A stretch of DNA of 42,231 nucleotides from Candidatus Poribacteria bacterium (lineage in GTDB: Bacteria > Poribacteria > WGA-4E > WGA-3G), in NCBI GenBank assembly GCA_021295715.1, contig JAGWBV010000079.1:3876-46106 (forward strand), given 5' to 3'. Below, in pieces: positions 32,997-41,887 of the stretch (position 1 is its first letter; every line of letters begins with the position of its first letter). Under the pieces are notes generated by a model. It saw only the letters and a program-made list of their open reading frames with translations. It was not told where the DNA came from and searched no databases. Both the position numbers and the translations under genes were made by a program.

Positions 32997-33836
32997 ATGG
33001 AAACCACCTTACCGAAAATCTCGTTTTGTAAGCATCACATCAGTAAGTTGGTGATTGGGGATAATCCAATCTACGGCTATTCTCACTTCAACCAACTCCT
33101 TTCGCAGCACCAACAAGAATACCACACACCAGAGCGTGTCGTAGCAACGCTCAAACGGGCAGAAGAGGCTGGACTTAATGCATGGCAGAATAGCTTAACG
33201 GAACGCTCACTCTCCGACCTACAGCGGTACCGAGAAGAAGGTGGCACCATGAACTGGTTCTGCCTCAGTCCGGGTGGACTTTGGTATGAGGAACCGGACG
33301 CTGTCTTTGAAGCGGCAAAACACAACCCGTTCGGTATGGCACCGCACGGTGGGGGTGTTGGTCACAGGTGTTTGCGCGAAAATAGGCTCGATCACCTACA
33401 GGACATCCTCAAACGGGTTCGTGATACGGGTGCTCTCGTTGGATTGTCTGTCCACGATCCGAAACTCCTACATATCGCTGAAGACGAGGATTGGGATATA
33501 GACTACTATATGACTGGGCTTTATAATCTACACGGCGGTGCTGACAAGTTCAGGGAGAAATTCGGCTACGCGCCTCTCGGTGAAATCTACGCGCGGGAGG
33601 ATCGCGATGAAATGTGTAAAGCGATACAGCGTACAGATAAGCCGTGCCTCATTTTCAAAGTACTCGCAGCAGGCAGGACCGTTGGAAGTTCGGATCAGAT
33701 TCGCGAAGAGGTGAAATTCGCGATAGAAAACACCAAATCGATTGATCCGCTCTTACTCGGTATGTATCAACAATTCGGCGATCAGATCGGCCACAACGCG
33801 CAGTTGATTACGGAACTCTGTGCGGAATTAGAATAG
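32997..33836 (+). CDS. TIM-barrel-like hypothetical protein
   Basis: The 279-residue product alternates strands and helices in a barrel-like pattern (LVIGDNPIYGYSHFN, VVATLKRAEEAGLNAWQNS, GLSVHDPKLLHIAEDE, YYMTGLYNLHGG, PCLIFKVLAAGRTVGS). Histidine and Asp/Glu residues at strand ends suggest an enzyme. It has no assigned family that I can name; parts recall aldo/keto reductases or sugar isomerases. GGAGG lies 8 bases before the ATG. The aldo/keto reductase gene follows after a repeat-filled gap of about 150 bases. Confidence 0.65.
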   Translation: METTLPKISFCKHHISKLVIGDNPIYGYSHFNQLLSQHQQEYHTPERVVATLKRAEEAGLNAWQNSLTERSLSDLQRYREEGGTMNWFCLSPGGLWYEEPDAVFEAAKHNPFGMAPHGGGVGHRCLRENRLDHLQDILKRVRDTGALVGLSVHDPKLLHIAEDEDWDIDYYMTGLYNLHGGADKFREKFGYAPLGEIYAREDRDEMCKAIQRTDKPCLIFKVLAAGRTVGSSDQIREEVKFAIENTKSIDPLLLGMYQQFGDQIGHNAQLITELCAELE

Positions 33837-33845
33837 ATCGAATAT

Positions 33846-33968
33846 TAGCCATCAGCGGAATAGCAATCAGCAGTCGGCAAAGAAGCAGTCAGTAAGAGGA
33901 TTTTGTTAAACGAAACCCTCTTTACCGATAGTTTCCGATAACCATTTTTACTGACTGCTGACCGCCAT
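33846..33968. repeat. paired GCAGTCAG-type repeats forming an inverted repeat
   Basis: AGCCATCAGCGGAATAGCAA and CAGCAGTCGGC units are followed by AGCAGTCAGTAA (33884-33895) and its exact complement (33948-33959). This is a 12-bp stem around 52 bases, ending shortly before the reductase ATG (33988). Same short-repeat family as 9224, 22775 and 37328. Confidence 0.6.
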
Positions 33969-33987
33969 ACATCATGGAGGCTGAAAA

Positions 33988-34971
33988 ATGGAGATGCGAA
34001 CGTGTGGAAAATCTGGAATTGAAATCTCAACGATGGGCATTGGATGTTGGTCATACGGTGGTGGCGACTATTGGGGACCGCAGGCACAATCAGATGTTAC
34101 CGCTGTTGCGAACGCGGCATTAGATGCTGGCATTAACTTTTTCGATACAGCGGAGGGATATAACAACGGACGCAGCGAAGAGGCACTCGCCGTTGCACTG
34201 AAGGGCAGGCGAAATGAGGCTGTCATCGGCACGAAGGTAACCAGACCAGATCCCGCTACGATACGTGAACACTGCGAAGCGAGTCTCAACCGGTTGCAAA
34301 CGGATTATGTTGACATCTATATGATTCACTGGCCCGACGATGAGATTGCTATCGAAGAAAGCATGGCTGAACTCACACGCTTACAGGAGGATGGGCTTAT
34401 CCGTGCCATCGGCGTAAGCAACTTCGGAGTGGAGCAACTCACGGCGGCTCTTAACACAGGCGCGACTATCGCCGTGAATCAACTCTGCTACAACCTACTT
34501 TCACGGGCAATAGAACCGGAATTGCTTCCACTCTGCCGAGAGCGTAACGTCGGTATTTTGGGATATATGCCACTGCTGCAGGGAATTTTGACGGGGCAGT
34601 ACAAAAGCGCGGAGGAGATACCATCGGTGCATTCTCGGTTCCGCCATTTTCGAGATGACCGAGAACAGGCTTCGCACGGCGAAGAAGGTGCCGAAGAAGA
34701 AATGTTTGAGACGCTGGAGGCCATCCGGGAAATAGCAGAAGCGGAACAGATTCCAATGGCTCGGCTTGCTATTGCTTGGGCAATGGCACGCCCCGGTATC
34801 ACGTGCATGCTCGTCGGCACTCGAAATATCAATGAACTGACGCAAAACTTGCACGTCATCGACTACACGCCGTCTGCTGATGTGATTGAGAGTCTTGACA
34901 CAATCACCACACCACTTTTAGAAAAAATGGGTGCAAACCCGGACTACTTTACAGGAGCACGTATCCATTAG
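33988..34971 (+). CDS. aldo/keto reductase
   Basis: The 327-residue product is an NADPH-dependent (alpha/beta)8 oxidoreductase. The catalytic tetrad is visible: Asp and Tyr in FFDTAEGYNNGRSEEAL (about 50-66), Lys in VIGTKV (about 80) and His in YMIHWPDDE (about 115). It reduces aldehydes or sugar ketones in the cytoplasm; substrate unknown. GGAGG is 9 bases upstream of the ATG. Confidence 0.9.
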   Translation: MEMRTCGKSGIEISTMGIGCWSYGGGDYWGPQAQSDVTAVANAALDAGINFFDTAEGYNNGRSEEALAVALKGRRNEAVIGTKVTRPDPATIREHCEASLNRLQTDYVDIYMIHWPDDEIAIEESMAELTRLQEDGLIRAIGVSNFGVEQLTAALNTGATIAVNQLCYNLLSRAIEPELLPLCRERNVGILGYMPLLQGILTGQYKSAEEIPSVHSRFRHFRDDREQASHGEEGAEEEMFETLEAIREIAEAEQIPMARLAIAWAMARPGITCMLVGTRNINELTQNLHVIDYTPSADVIESLDTITTPLLEKMGANPDYFTGARIH

Positions 34972-35027
34972 TTTGGCATAGGCACAGCGCATTCTGTCCC
35001 TGAAGATAGTCAGAGAGGAAGAAATTT

Positions 35028-35915
35028 ATGATGGAACAGTTAGGTAAATTTAACAAAGACTTAGGCAGGCCCTTGGCAACAGCACCGGCTGATCTTACGC
35101 GAACAAATGCTGATGGTAAAGCGGTTGTTCCTTTAACACAAGAACAGAAATACCTGTTTGACAAAAACGGATGGCTTTTGGTGCCGGGCGTACTAACGGA
35201 ATCAGAGATCGAAGAGATACGTGATTTCTGTTACCGCCTAAAGCACGACCCTGAAACGATTCCTCAACACCATCGTTCAACCTACGGTGGTCCCTTGGAA
35301 AAATTGACAGATCATCCGGTGGTCGTGGCATTCGGAAACGAATTTCTCGCGACCCCCTATCTCGCATCGGACACCTGTTATGGATTCCGCATGGAAATGA
35401 GTTTTTTGGCATTGCGCGCTACAACGGATGAGCCACCTTTCACATTCCATGCCCACAACGGCAACGGTTTGTGGAGAATGCCAGGAGATTGCCATCAATA
35501 TTCTTGTCTTCCGGGTCAGGCGTATAGCGGTTTGACGCGCGTCGTCTGGGAACTCAACCCCGTGGAGAAAGATGACGGCGGGACGATGTTCATTACAGGG
35601 AGCCACAAGGCAGCTTATACTGCGCCAGAGGGCGCGCATACACAAGATTGGGAGTTCTGGGATACCTACTCCTGTCCTGCTGGATCTGTCATTATGTTCA
35701 CAGAAGCAATTACGCATAGTGGGCAGCCGTGGCAAAACCCTGATACCGACCGAGTGGCAGTCTTCAACGCCTATAACTCTGTGGATAAGCGATGGAGCCT
35801 CTCGAAGCCGCCACAGGCATTGCTCGATGAAATGCCGCCCAAACGCCAGACCCTCTTCCGAGATGCCTATGTAAAGGGTAACGTTACCGGAACGAAGTTT
35901 GATATGGCATTATAA
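35028..35915 (+). CDS. phytanoyl-CoA dioxygenase family protein with unusual HxH motif
   Basis: The 295-residue product has the PhyH fold: FDKNGWLLVPGVLTESEIEEIRDF at about 45-68, GTMFITGSHKAAY, and a distal ITHSGQPWQNPDTDRVAVFNAYN (His at about 226, Arg at about 238). The first metal-ligand motif is not the usual HxD: at the expected place it reads FHAHNGNGLWRM (about 140), with His or Asn where Asp should be. The iron site may be non-standard, or the carboxylate may come from elsewhere. Starts at ATG 35028 after GAGAGGAAG. Confidence 0.8.
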   Translation: MMEQLGKFNKDLGRPLATAPADLTRTNADGKAVVPLTQEQKYLFDKNGWLLVPGVLTESEIEEIRDFCYRLKHDPETIPQHHRSTYGGPLEKLTDHPVVVAFGNEFLATPYLASDTCYGFRMEMSFLALRATTDEPPFTFHAHNGNGLWRMPGDCHQYSCLPGQAYSGLTRVVWELNPVEKDDGGTMFITGSHKAAYTAPEGAHTQDWEFWDTYSCPAGSVIMFTEAITHSGQPWQNPDTDRVAVFNAYNSVDKRWSLSKPPQALLDEMPPKRQTLFRDAYVKGNVTGTKFDMAL

Positions 35916-35933
35916 ATAAAGCATCAACGAAAC

Positions 35934-36022
35934 CGTAGCCCGAAACGAAGTGGAGGGCGGATCCTGAGCGAAAAGCGTCAAAGCACAAACCACGTCGTTT
36001 AACCGCAAGGAAAATTAAAAAG
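35934..36022 (+). repeat. leader repeat copy 2, ending at a start codon
   Basis: Upstream module GTAGCCCGAAACGAAGTGGA with GGGCGGAT (35935-35962), a variable middle, then CCGCAAGGAAAATTAAAAA (about 36003-36021) ending one base before the PhyH ATG (36023). Its downstream module is identical to that of copy 1, over 26 kb away. Confidence 0.8.
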
Positions 36023-36847
36023 ATGACACCGAAACAGCGTTATTTGTTTGATGTAACCGGATACCTTCACTTGGAAAATGTTATCACCGGCGATGCGTTA
36101 GCAGAGGCTTCTGAGGCGGTTGATAGATATATCACGACCCCTCCCGATGCATTGCCTCCGGGCTTTGAGATACAAGGACTCCATCAGCACGGGTTCGCCT
36201 TCGATAAATCGCTTGAACGTTTAACGGTGCATAAGGCTCTATGGCCGATTATCAAAGAGTTAACGGACAACCAGCCACGGTTTGCCAGGGGTTCCTTGAA
36301 GCATGACAGACACGATTTGTGGGAAGCCGGAGAGCGGGCAAAAGTGAATCCGGGCGGACTGCACTGTGCGCGTGATGATTACGGGTGGTATAGCACGCGT
36401 TACGAGGCTGGCGACGGGCGTATCTACTGCGATAACTTCGTCTGTTTTCCCTATTTTACGGAGGTCTATCCGGGGGATGGTGGCCTCATCGTAATCCCAG
36501 GTTCGCATAAGAGTGAGTTTGATCGACCAAAAGAACTGCTGACACTTAACGAAGAAGATGGCATTGACCCAATTGATGATCCCGTATTCGTCAATATTAC
36601 ACCGAAAGCAGGCGACATTGTGATTATTTCGGAGTTGCTAACGCATGGTGTGTTGCGCTGGAAACCGAAAGATCGAGATCGCCGGTTTCTCGTTTTACGG
36701 TATTTCCCACAGTACACCGGTAAGCATAATTTTCCGGAGCCTATTCTGAACAGATTATCCCCAGAGACGTTGGAATTGGTAGAATCCGCGGGATATGGAC
36801 ACATCAAAGAGATTGTGAAGCAGGATGAGGTTACGCTGACAGTGTGA
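36023..36847 (+). CDS. phytanoyl-CoA dioxygenase family protein
   Basis: The 274-residue product is the third PhyH protein of the window. Features are FDVTGYLHLENVITGDALAEA (about 9-29), GGLHCARDDYGW (first metal site, about 110), GGLIVIPGSHKSEF (about 153) and a distal His in ELLTHGVLRW with RFLVLRY Arg (about 207-225). The HxD spacing is altered (HCARDD), so which acid binds iron is unclear. It follows the previous PhyH gene on the same strand, with leader repeat copy 2 between. Substrate unknown. Confidence 0.8.
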   Translation: MTPKQRYLFDVTGYLHLENVITGDALAEASEAVDRYITTPPDALPPGFEIQGLHQHGFAFDKSLERLTVHKALWPIIKELTDNQPRFARGSLKHDRHDLWEAGERAKVNPGGLHCARDDYGWYSTRYEAGDGRIYCDNFVCFPYFTEVYPGDGGLIVIPGSHKSEFDRPKELLTLNEEDGIDPIDDPVFVNITPKAGDIVIISELLTHGVLRWKPKDRDRRFLVLRYFPQYTGKHNFPEPILNRLSPETLELVESAGYGHIKEIVKQDEVTLTV

Positions 36848-36865
36848 ACTGCATGAAATTTCGGA

Positions 36866-36898
36866 TAGATGCACAACTTTCCCCAGCACTTGCATCTA
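36866..36898. terminator. 8-bp inverted repeat between convergent genes
   Basis: TAGATGCA (36866-36873) and its complement (36891-36898) with a 17-base spacer, between the PhyH and atpC stop codons. No T-tract; possible weak bidirectional terminator. Confidence 0.3.
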
Positions 36899-37306
36899 CA
36901 AATTACTTGCGGCTTTGATCCGGTTTTGTGCTCGGGCGAGTGCTGCCTCTGCTCGCGGGCGGTTCAGGTCGGGTGCGTTCGCGGTGAGTTGGGTTTGGGC
37001 ACGCTCAAGTGCCTGCTCGGCACGCTCTATGTCGATTTCGGACGCCCATTCCGCTGTTTCAACTAAAACGGTGACACCTGTGCGGAGCACTTCAAAGACC
37101 CCACCACTCGTTGCCATTAACTGGGGTGTCTCAGACGATTCACGGATGCGGATCTCACCAACCTCTAAGGCGGTTAGAAACGGAATGTGTCCGGCAAGAA
37201 TCTGAAAGTTGCCTTCAACTCCCGGCGCGCTCACGCTCGTCACATCCGCTTCATAAACCGACTGTTCCGGTGTCCGAATTTCAAGATGAAAACTTCTACT
37301 AAGCAT
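36896..37306 (-). CDS. atpC: F1 ATP synthase epsilon subunit
   Basis: The 136-residue product has the N-terminal beta-sandwich (FHLEIRTPEQSVYEADVTSVSAPGVEGNFQILAGHIPFLTALEVGEIRI) and the two-helix C-terminal part rich in Ala/Arg/Glu that can inhibit the rotor. It binds the gamma subunit in the central stalk. GGAGAC lies before the ATG. Last gene of the atp cluster, 51 bases after atpD. Confidence 0.9.
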   Translation of the reverse strand: MLSRSFHLEIRTPEQSVYEADVTSVSAPGVEGNFQILAGHIPFLTALEVGEIRIRESSETPQLMATSGGVFEVLRTGVTVLVETAEWASEIDIERAEQALERAQTQLTANAPDLNRPRAEAALARAQNRIKAASNL

Positions 37307-37327
37307 AAAACGAAGTCTCCTTCCGAA

Positions 37328-37357
37328 AGCCGACTGCTGATAGCCGACTGCCAGTTA
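37328..37357. repeat. GCCGACTGCTGATAGCCGACTG short repeat
   Basis: Two units of the GACTGCTGAT family in the gap between atpD and atpC, within the atp operon. Confidence 0.55.
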
Positions 37358-38744
<1,387 letters not shown>

Positions 38745-38831
38745 TTTTTTAATTATACCTTGCGGTGGAACGGCGGGATTTGTGCCTCAACATGTCTTTC
38801 TCTGTAGCCGCCTGCGCCGTTGTTGCAGGCT
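38745..38831 (-). repeat. leader repeat copy 8, ending at the atpD start codon
   Basis: Minus strand: GCAACAACGGCGCAGGCGGC upstream module (as in copy 6), a middle part, and CCGCAAGGTATAATTAAAAA running into the atpD ATG (38744). Confidence 0.75.
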
Positions 38832-38850
38832 GCCTAATTTGAATCATCTT

Positions 38851-38960
38851 GTCAATGGTACCCACACGCTAAAGCGTGGAGCTTGTGCTTCCTCGCGACT
38901 GCGGTTTTCTCTAAGAGTCCACCGTCTGACTGTCGCTCCACTTTAGGCAGCCAAGCCTGC
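38851..38960 (-). ncRNA. candidate omega RNA region at the TnpB element right end
   Basis: The bases just after the tnpB stop, down to the right end, contain CCACGCTTTAGCGTGTGG, a hairpin typical of IS200/IS605 right ends. In studied TnpB systems the guide RNA scaffold covers this region and the guide is the flanking DNA past the end (here from about 38850 downward). Assigned by position, not by a covariance model. Confidence 0.35.
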
Positions 38961-40055
38961 CCGTTTGATATTGATAGCAGCGTTTACGTCTCTGTCGTGG
39001 TGTGAACCACATTCGGGACATGTCCACTGTCTATCTGAAAGAGAGAGTTCTTTGTTATGAAAACCACAATCACTACAAGGTTTTGTTGTTGCTGTCCATT
39101 GACTGATTTTGACAAAGGTTTTACCGTGTTTAGCACACTTTTGTTCGAATATCTGTAGAAACTGCCCGAAGGCATGGTCAGAGACTTTGCGTCCCCAAAG
39201 ACGTTTCATGCCGTCAAGGTTCAGCGTTTCAAAACAGAGGGTATCAAACGCTGTGCAAAGTTCGGTAGCAAGTTTCCACTGCCAATCTTCTCTTTGTCGG
39301 GCAACTTTTCTGTGCTGCCTTGCCAAAGCACGACACGCACGATACCAATTGTTAGAACCTTTGACTTTACGACTCAGTGCTTTACTTAGAGACTTCAACG
39401 TTTGTAGGGATTGTTTGAAAAACTGCGGAGATGCTATCTTCTTGCTTTCGCTATTTGTGAGGAATGTTTTGTTTCCATAATCAAACCCTGCGCTCTTACC
39501 CGTCTTGGGTTTCGGTTCGGCATCGTCAACATTCTCGCACGAAAAGCATATCCAATAGTCACCGCAGTTATCACGTTTGAGTGTGATTGCCTTGATGAGA
39601 CCTTTGATTTCACGGTGTTTGTGGAAGGAAAACCACGTGCCTATGCAATTGATTTTGATACGATTTTCTTCAAATGTGTATCCAGCTTGTGTGAACGTCA
39701 TGGAGTTGTATTTATGACGGGGTTTGATTTTCGGTCTCCCCACTTTGCGTGTCGTTTTACCTGCTTTTCGGTCTTTGATATTGTCAAAGAAAGCGTCTTG
39801 TGCTTTACCATAACGCAGCACAATGTCTTGAACAACTTGACTCGGTAGGTCTGCCCAATGCGGTTTGGTTCGCTTTTTGAGTTTCGTGATATGCTTATTG
39901 ATACGACTGGCTGAAAGGTTCTTACCGAACATGCGATAATACCGACGTGCCAAGAGCATGATATGAACGTGTATTTGCCACATATCGTCAAGCATATTGC
40001 CAAGTTTGAGTGTGTTCGATTGGTGCTGAAGTTTGAATTTGTAAGATTTTCTCAT
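38943..40055 (-). CDS. tnpB: TnpB (IS605 OrfB) RNA-guided nuclease
   Basis: The 370-residue product has the RuvC-like catalytic set: Asp in GFDYGNKTF (about 193), Glu in LCFETLNLDGM (about 272) and Asp in DRDVNAAINIKRAG near the C-terminus, with a zinc ribbon (CSDCG and CPECG, about 324-344). TnpB proteins cut DNA next to a TAM using omega RNA and help the element persist. Length is typical and no damage is visible, so it may be active. Start is the ATG at 40055; no strong Shine-Dalgarno is seen. Confidence 0.9.
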   Translation of the reverse strand: MRKSYKFKLQHQSNTLKLGNMLDDMWQIHVHIMLLARRYYRMFGKNLSASRINKHITKLKKRTKPHWADLPSQVVQDIVLRYGKAQDAFFDNIKDRKAGKTTRKVGRPKIKPRHKYNSMTFTQAGYTFEENRIKINCIGTWFSFHKHREIKGLIKAITLKRDNCGDYWICFSCENVDDAEPKPKTGKSAGFDYGNKTFLTNSESKKIASPQFFKQSLQTLKSLSKALSRKVKGSNNWYRACRALARQHRKVARQREDWQWKLATELCTAFDTLCFETLNLDGMKRLWGRKVSDHAFGQFLQIFEQKCAKHGKTFVKISQWTATTKPCSDCGFHNKELSLSDRQWTCPECGSHHDRDVNAAINIKRAGLAA

Positions 40056-40065
40056 GGATTATCAC

Positions 40066-40149
40066 GTATCACGCTTTTACCCCTTTGTAGTGGGTAGGAC
40101 CGACACGCTACCAAGCGGCAACGCTACAAATGTCGGTCCAACGTGATAC
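40066..40149. repeat. nested palindrome upstream of tnpB
   Basis: Outer arms GTATCACG/CGTGATAC (40066-40073, 40142-40149) and inner arms GGACCGACA/TGTCGGTCC (40097-40105, 40131-40139) form a nested hairpin, with a GTAGC-containing central part. It lies between the left end and the tnpB ATG. It is longer than the usual subterminal hairpin and could regulate tnpB or be a separate small insertion. Confidence 0.55.
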
Positions 40150-40298
40150 TCTAATTATACTACATTTTTTGCTGAAAGTCAAATGTTTTTTCAATGACAA
40201 ACCTATACGCCGTCTACATCCCGCAAGCTAAAGCATGGGGATTTGACGGGGAGTGTCAAGCCATAGTTTTCTTGGCCCCTGTGCACTCCTATGCACAG

Positions 40299-40742
40299 TC
40301 AGAGACTCGGACATGCCTTTTGGAAGTGGTCAAGTGCTTCTGCCCGATTGATTAACGCGTATTGCCGATTTCGAGTTGGCATGAGAAGATTCACGCGTTG
40401 AATTTTCTGATTCAGGTTTTCGAGTTTTTCACTATATTGCGCAATAACGCGAGCACGTTCCTGTTGCGGATACTGCTCGACGATAGCCGCTAACCGCTCC
40501 CGACGACCTTTTAAGTTTATGAGGATTCTTTCAAGTTGCACTTCTTCCCGCTTGATTTCTTTCTCTAACTCAACCCACCGAGGCGCAAACCCGTTCTCTT
40601 TCAGAAGTCGGTTTGCCATCCGTGCCTGTGGTGTGAGGAAGGGATTCGTGTCCAACTTGATCGGTTTACCTTCGCCGGGCAAATTTGCGAATTCGCCACG
40701 TTCCATTGCCTCTTCAATCTGTTTGTTGACATTGATCGGCAT
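40299..40742 (-). CDS. DUF1992 protein (DnaJ-homologue C28 conserved domain)
   Basis: The 147-residue product begins with the DUF1992 signature: IEEAMERGEFANLPGEGKPI and NPFLTPQARMANRLLKENGFAPRWVELEKEI (about 9-62), followed by a long basic helical part that may form a coiled coil. The domain occurs in bacterial YhdN-like and eukaryotic DNAJC28 proteins; its role is unclear. It is unusual to find it between atpG and atpD. The ATG is abutted by leader repeat copy 9. Confidence 0.85.
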   Translation of the reverse strand: MPINVNKQIEEAMERGEFANLPGEGKPIKLDTNPFLTPQARMANRLLKENGFAPRWVELEKEIKREEVQLERILINLKGRRERLAAIVEQYPQQERARVIAQYSEKLENLNQKIQRVNLLMPTRNRQYALINRAEALDHFQKACPSL

Positions 40743-40765
40743 TTTTTAATTTTCCCTTGCGGTTC
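40743..40765 (-). repeat. leader repeat copy 9 (downstream module)
   Basis: Minus strand: ACCGCAAGGGAAAATTAAAA running into the DUF1992 ATG (40742). The upstream module is weak; GCGCC and CGTCCGCC fragments remain to about 40800. Confidence 0.7.
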
Positions 40766-40820
40766 GGTAAGGTGAATTAATGGAATGGCGGACGATCAGA
40801 GGCGCATAGTTTAAAACCCC

Positions 40821-41699
40821 TTAACCTTCGAGCGCGGCTGCGCCGCTTACAATCTCGGAAATTTCTGTTGTGATCTGCGTTTGACGTGCCCGGTTGCGTT
40901 GGAGAATCAGTTCATCAATAAGTTCTTTTGCCTTCTGCGTAGCATTTTCCATCGCTGCCATTCGGGCTGCTTGCTCCGCGGCGTTGGAATCCAGAAGGAC
41001 TTTCCACATTTGCATGTTCAGATGTTTACCGAGTAGCATTTCAAAGAGTTCCACTTGTCCCGGTTCATAAACATAATCAAGAAAAAGTTCATCCCCCTCT
41101 GGTATTTCAGGTTCTAAGGGGAGCAGCTGCTCAATAAGCACCGTCTGAAGAATAGCAGACTTGAAGTTGTTATAGATAACCTCGACTTTATCGATTTTCT
41201 TATCTGTATAAAGATGTTCAAATTCGTGAACAACATCAACAGCCGTTTGGAACTCAAGCTGACGGAAAATATTGATGTAGGCATCGGTGATGTCGTAATC
41301 GCGCCGAGCGAAATGCTCTTGCGATCGTCTGCCGATACAGATGAGCGTCACATCGGCACCACTCTCTTGATAATGTTCTATGCGTTGTGTCGTTGTCCGA
41401 ATAACGTTACTGTTGAAACTACCACACAACCCACGGTCGGCGGAGACAGAAACGATGCAGACATGCTTTGTCTCGCGTTGTTCAAGTAGCGGATGCGTTA
41501 TTGCCTGATTTTCAGTATCCATCTGCGAGATGAGGTGCCCTAAGATCGTGTTGAGTTTATCGGCGTAAGGACGCGTCGCATTAATATTTTCTTGGGCACG
41601 GCGGAGCCGCGCAGCAGCTACGACGCGCATTGCATCGGTGACCTGCTCAATATTTTGAATGCTGGCGATACGCCGTCGAATTTCTCGTAAGGTTGCCAT
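40821..41699 (-). CDS. atpG: F1 ATP synthase gamma subunit
   Basis: The 292-residue product begins with ATLREIRRRIASIQNIEQVTDAMRVVAAARLRRAQ and ends with the paired C-terminal helix (ENATQKAKELIDELILQRNRARQTQITTEISEIVSGAAAL), the two signatures of gamma. ADRGLCGSFNSNVIR (about 86-100) marks the Rossmann-like domain. It is the rotor shaft coupling proton flow to catalysis. GGAGG is some distance upstream (about 28 bases), so the start region has no close ribosome site. Confidence 0.95.
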   Translation of the reverse strand: MATLREIRRRIASIQNIEQVTDAMRVVAAARLRRAQENINATRPYADKLNTILGHLISQMDTENQAITHPLLEQRETKHVCIVSVSADRGLCGSFNSNVIRTTTQRIEHYQESGADVTLICIGRRSQEHFARRDYDITDAYINIFRQLEFQTAVDVVHEFEHLYTDKKIDKVEVIYNNFKSAILQTVLIEQLLPLEPEIPEGDELFLDYVYEPGQVELFEMLLGKHLNMQMWKVLLDSNAAEQAARMAAMENATQKAKELIDELILQRNRARQTQITTEISEIVSGAAALEG

Positions 41700-41791
41700 T
41701 TTTTTTACTTATAGGGTCTTGGAGTTTCCTCCTACATTTGTTGGATTTTACTACGTTCAACCCAACCTACAATATTTCAAAGCATTAAACC

Positions 41792-41887
41792 GAACAGCAG
41801 CTCGTAAGCGTAGCGGAGGGCGGATATACGCATATAATCGTCATTTTATCCAATCTACCTGACCGAACCGCCAAGTTAAATTAAAAG
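41792..41887 (+). repeat. leader repeat copy 10, opposite strand to the atp genes, degenerate
   Basis: Plus strand: GCTCGTAAGCGTAGCGGAGG-GCGGATAT (about 41800-41826), a middle part, and an altered downstream module ACCGCCAAGTTAAATTAAAA (41867-41886) that reaches into the atpA stop codon. No start codon follows, so this copy cannot serve as a leader. Confidence 0.65.

Larger units (their letters stand above)
38851..40254 (-). mobile_element. IS200/IS605-family element with TnpB only
   Basis: Proposed element of about 1.4 kb on the minus strand. TTGAC lies just outside the left end (40259-40255) and TTGAC also closes the right end (38855-38851). Imperfect hairpins typical of the family lie inside each end (CCCCATGCTTTAGCTTGCGGG at the left; CCACGCTTTAGCGTGTGG at the right). 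There is no tnpA, so it would need a transposase in trans. It sits inside the atp gene cluster between DUF1992 and atpD. Confidence 0.65.

Noticed and set aside
38851-40254. TnpB region as a CRISPR-Cas12 relative with an array
   Set aside because: No direct-repeat/spacer array was seen anywhere in the window; the protein size and terminal hairpins fit an IS200/IS605 element.
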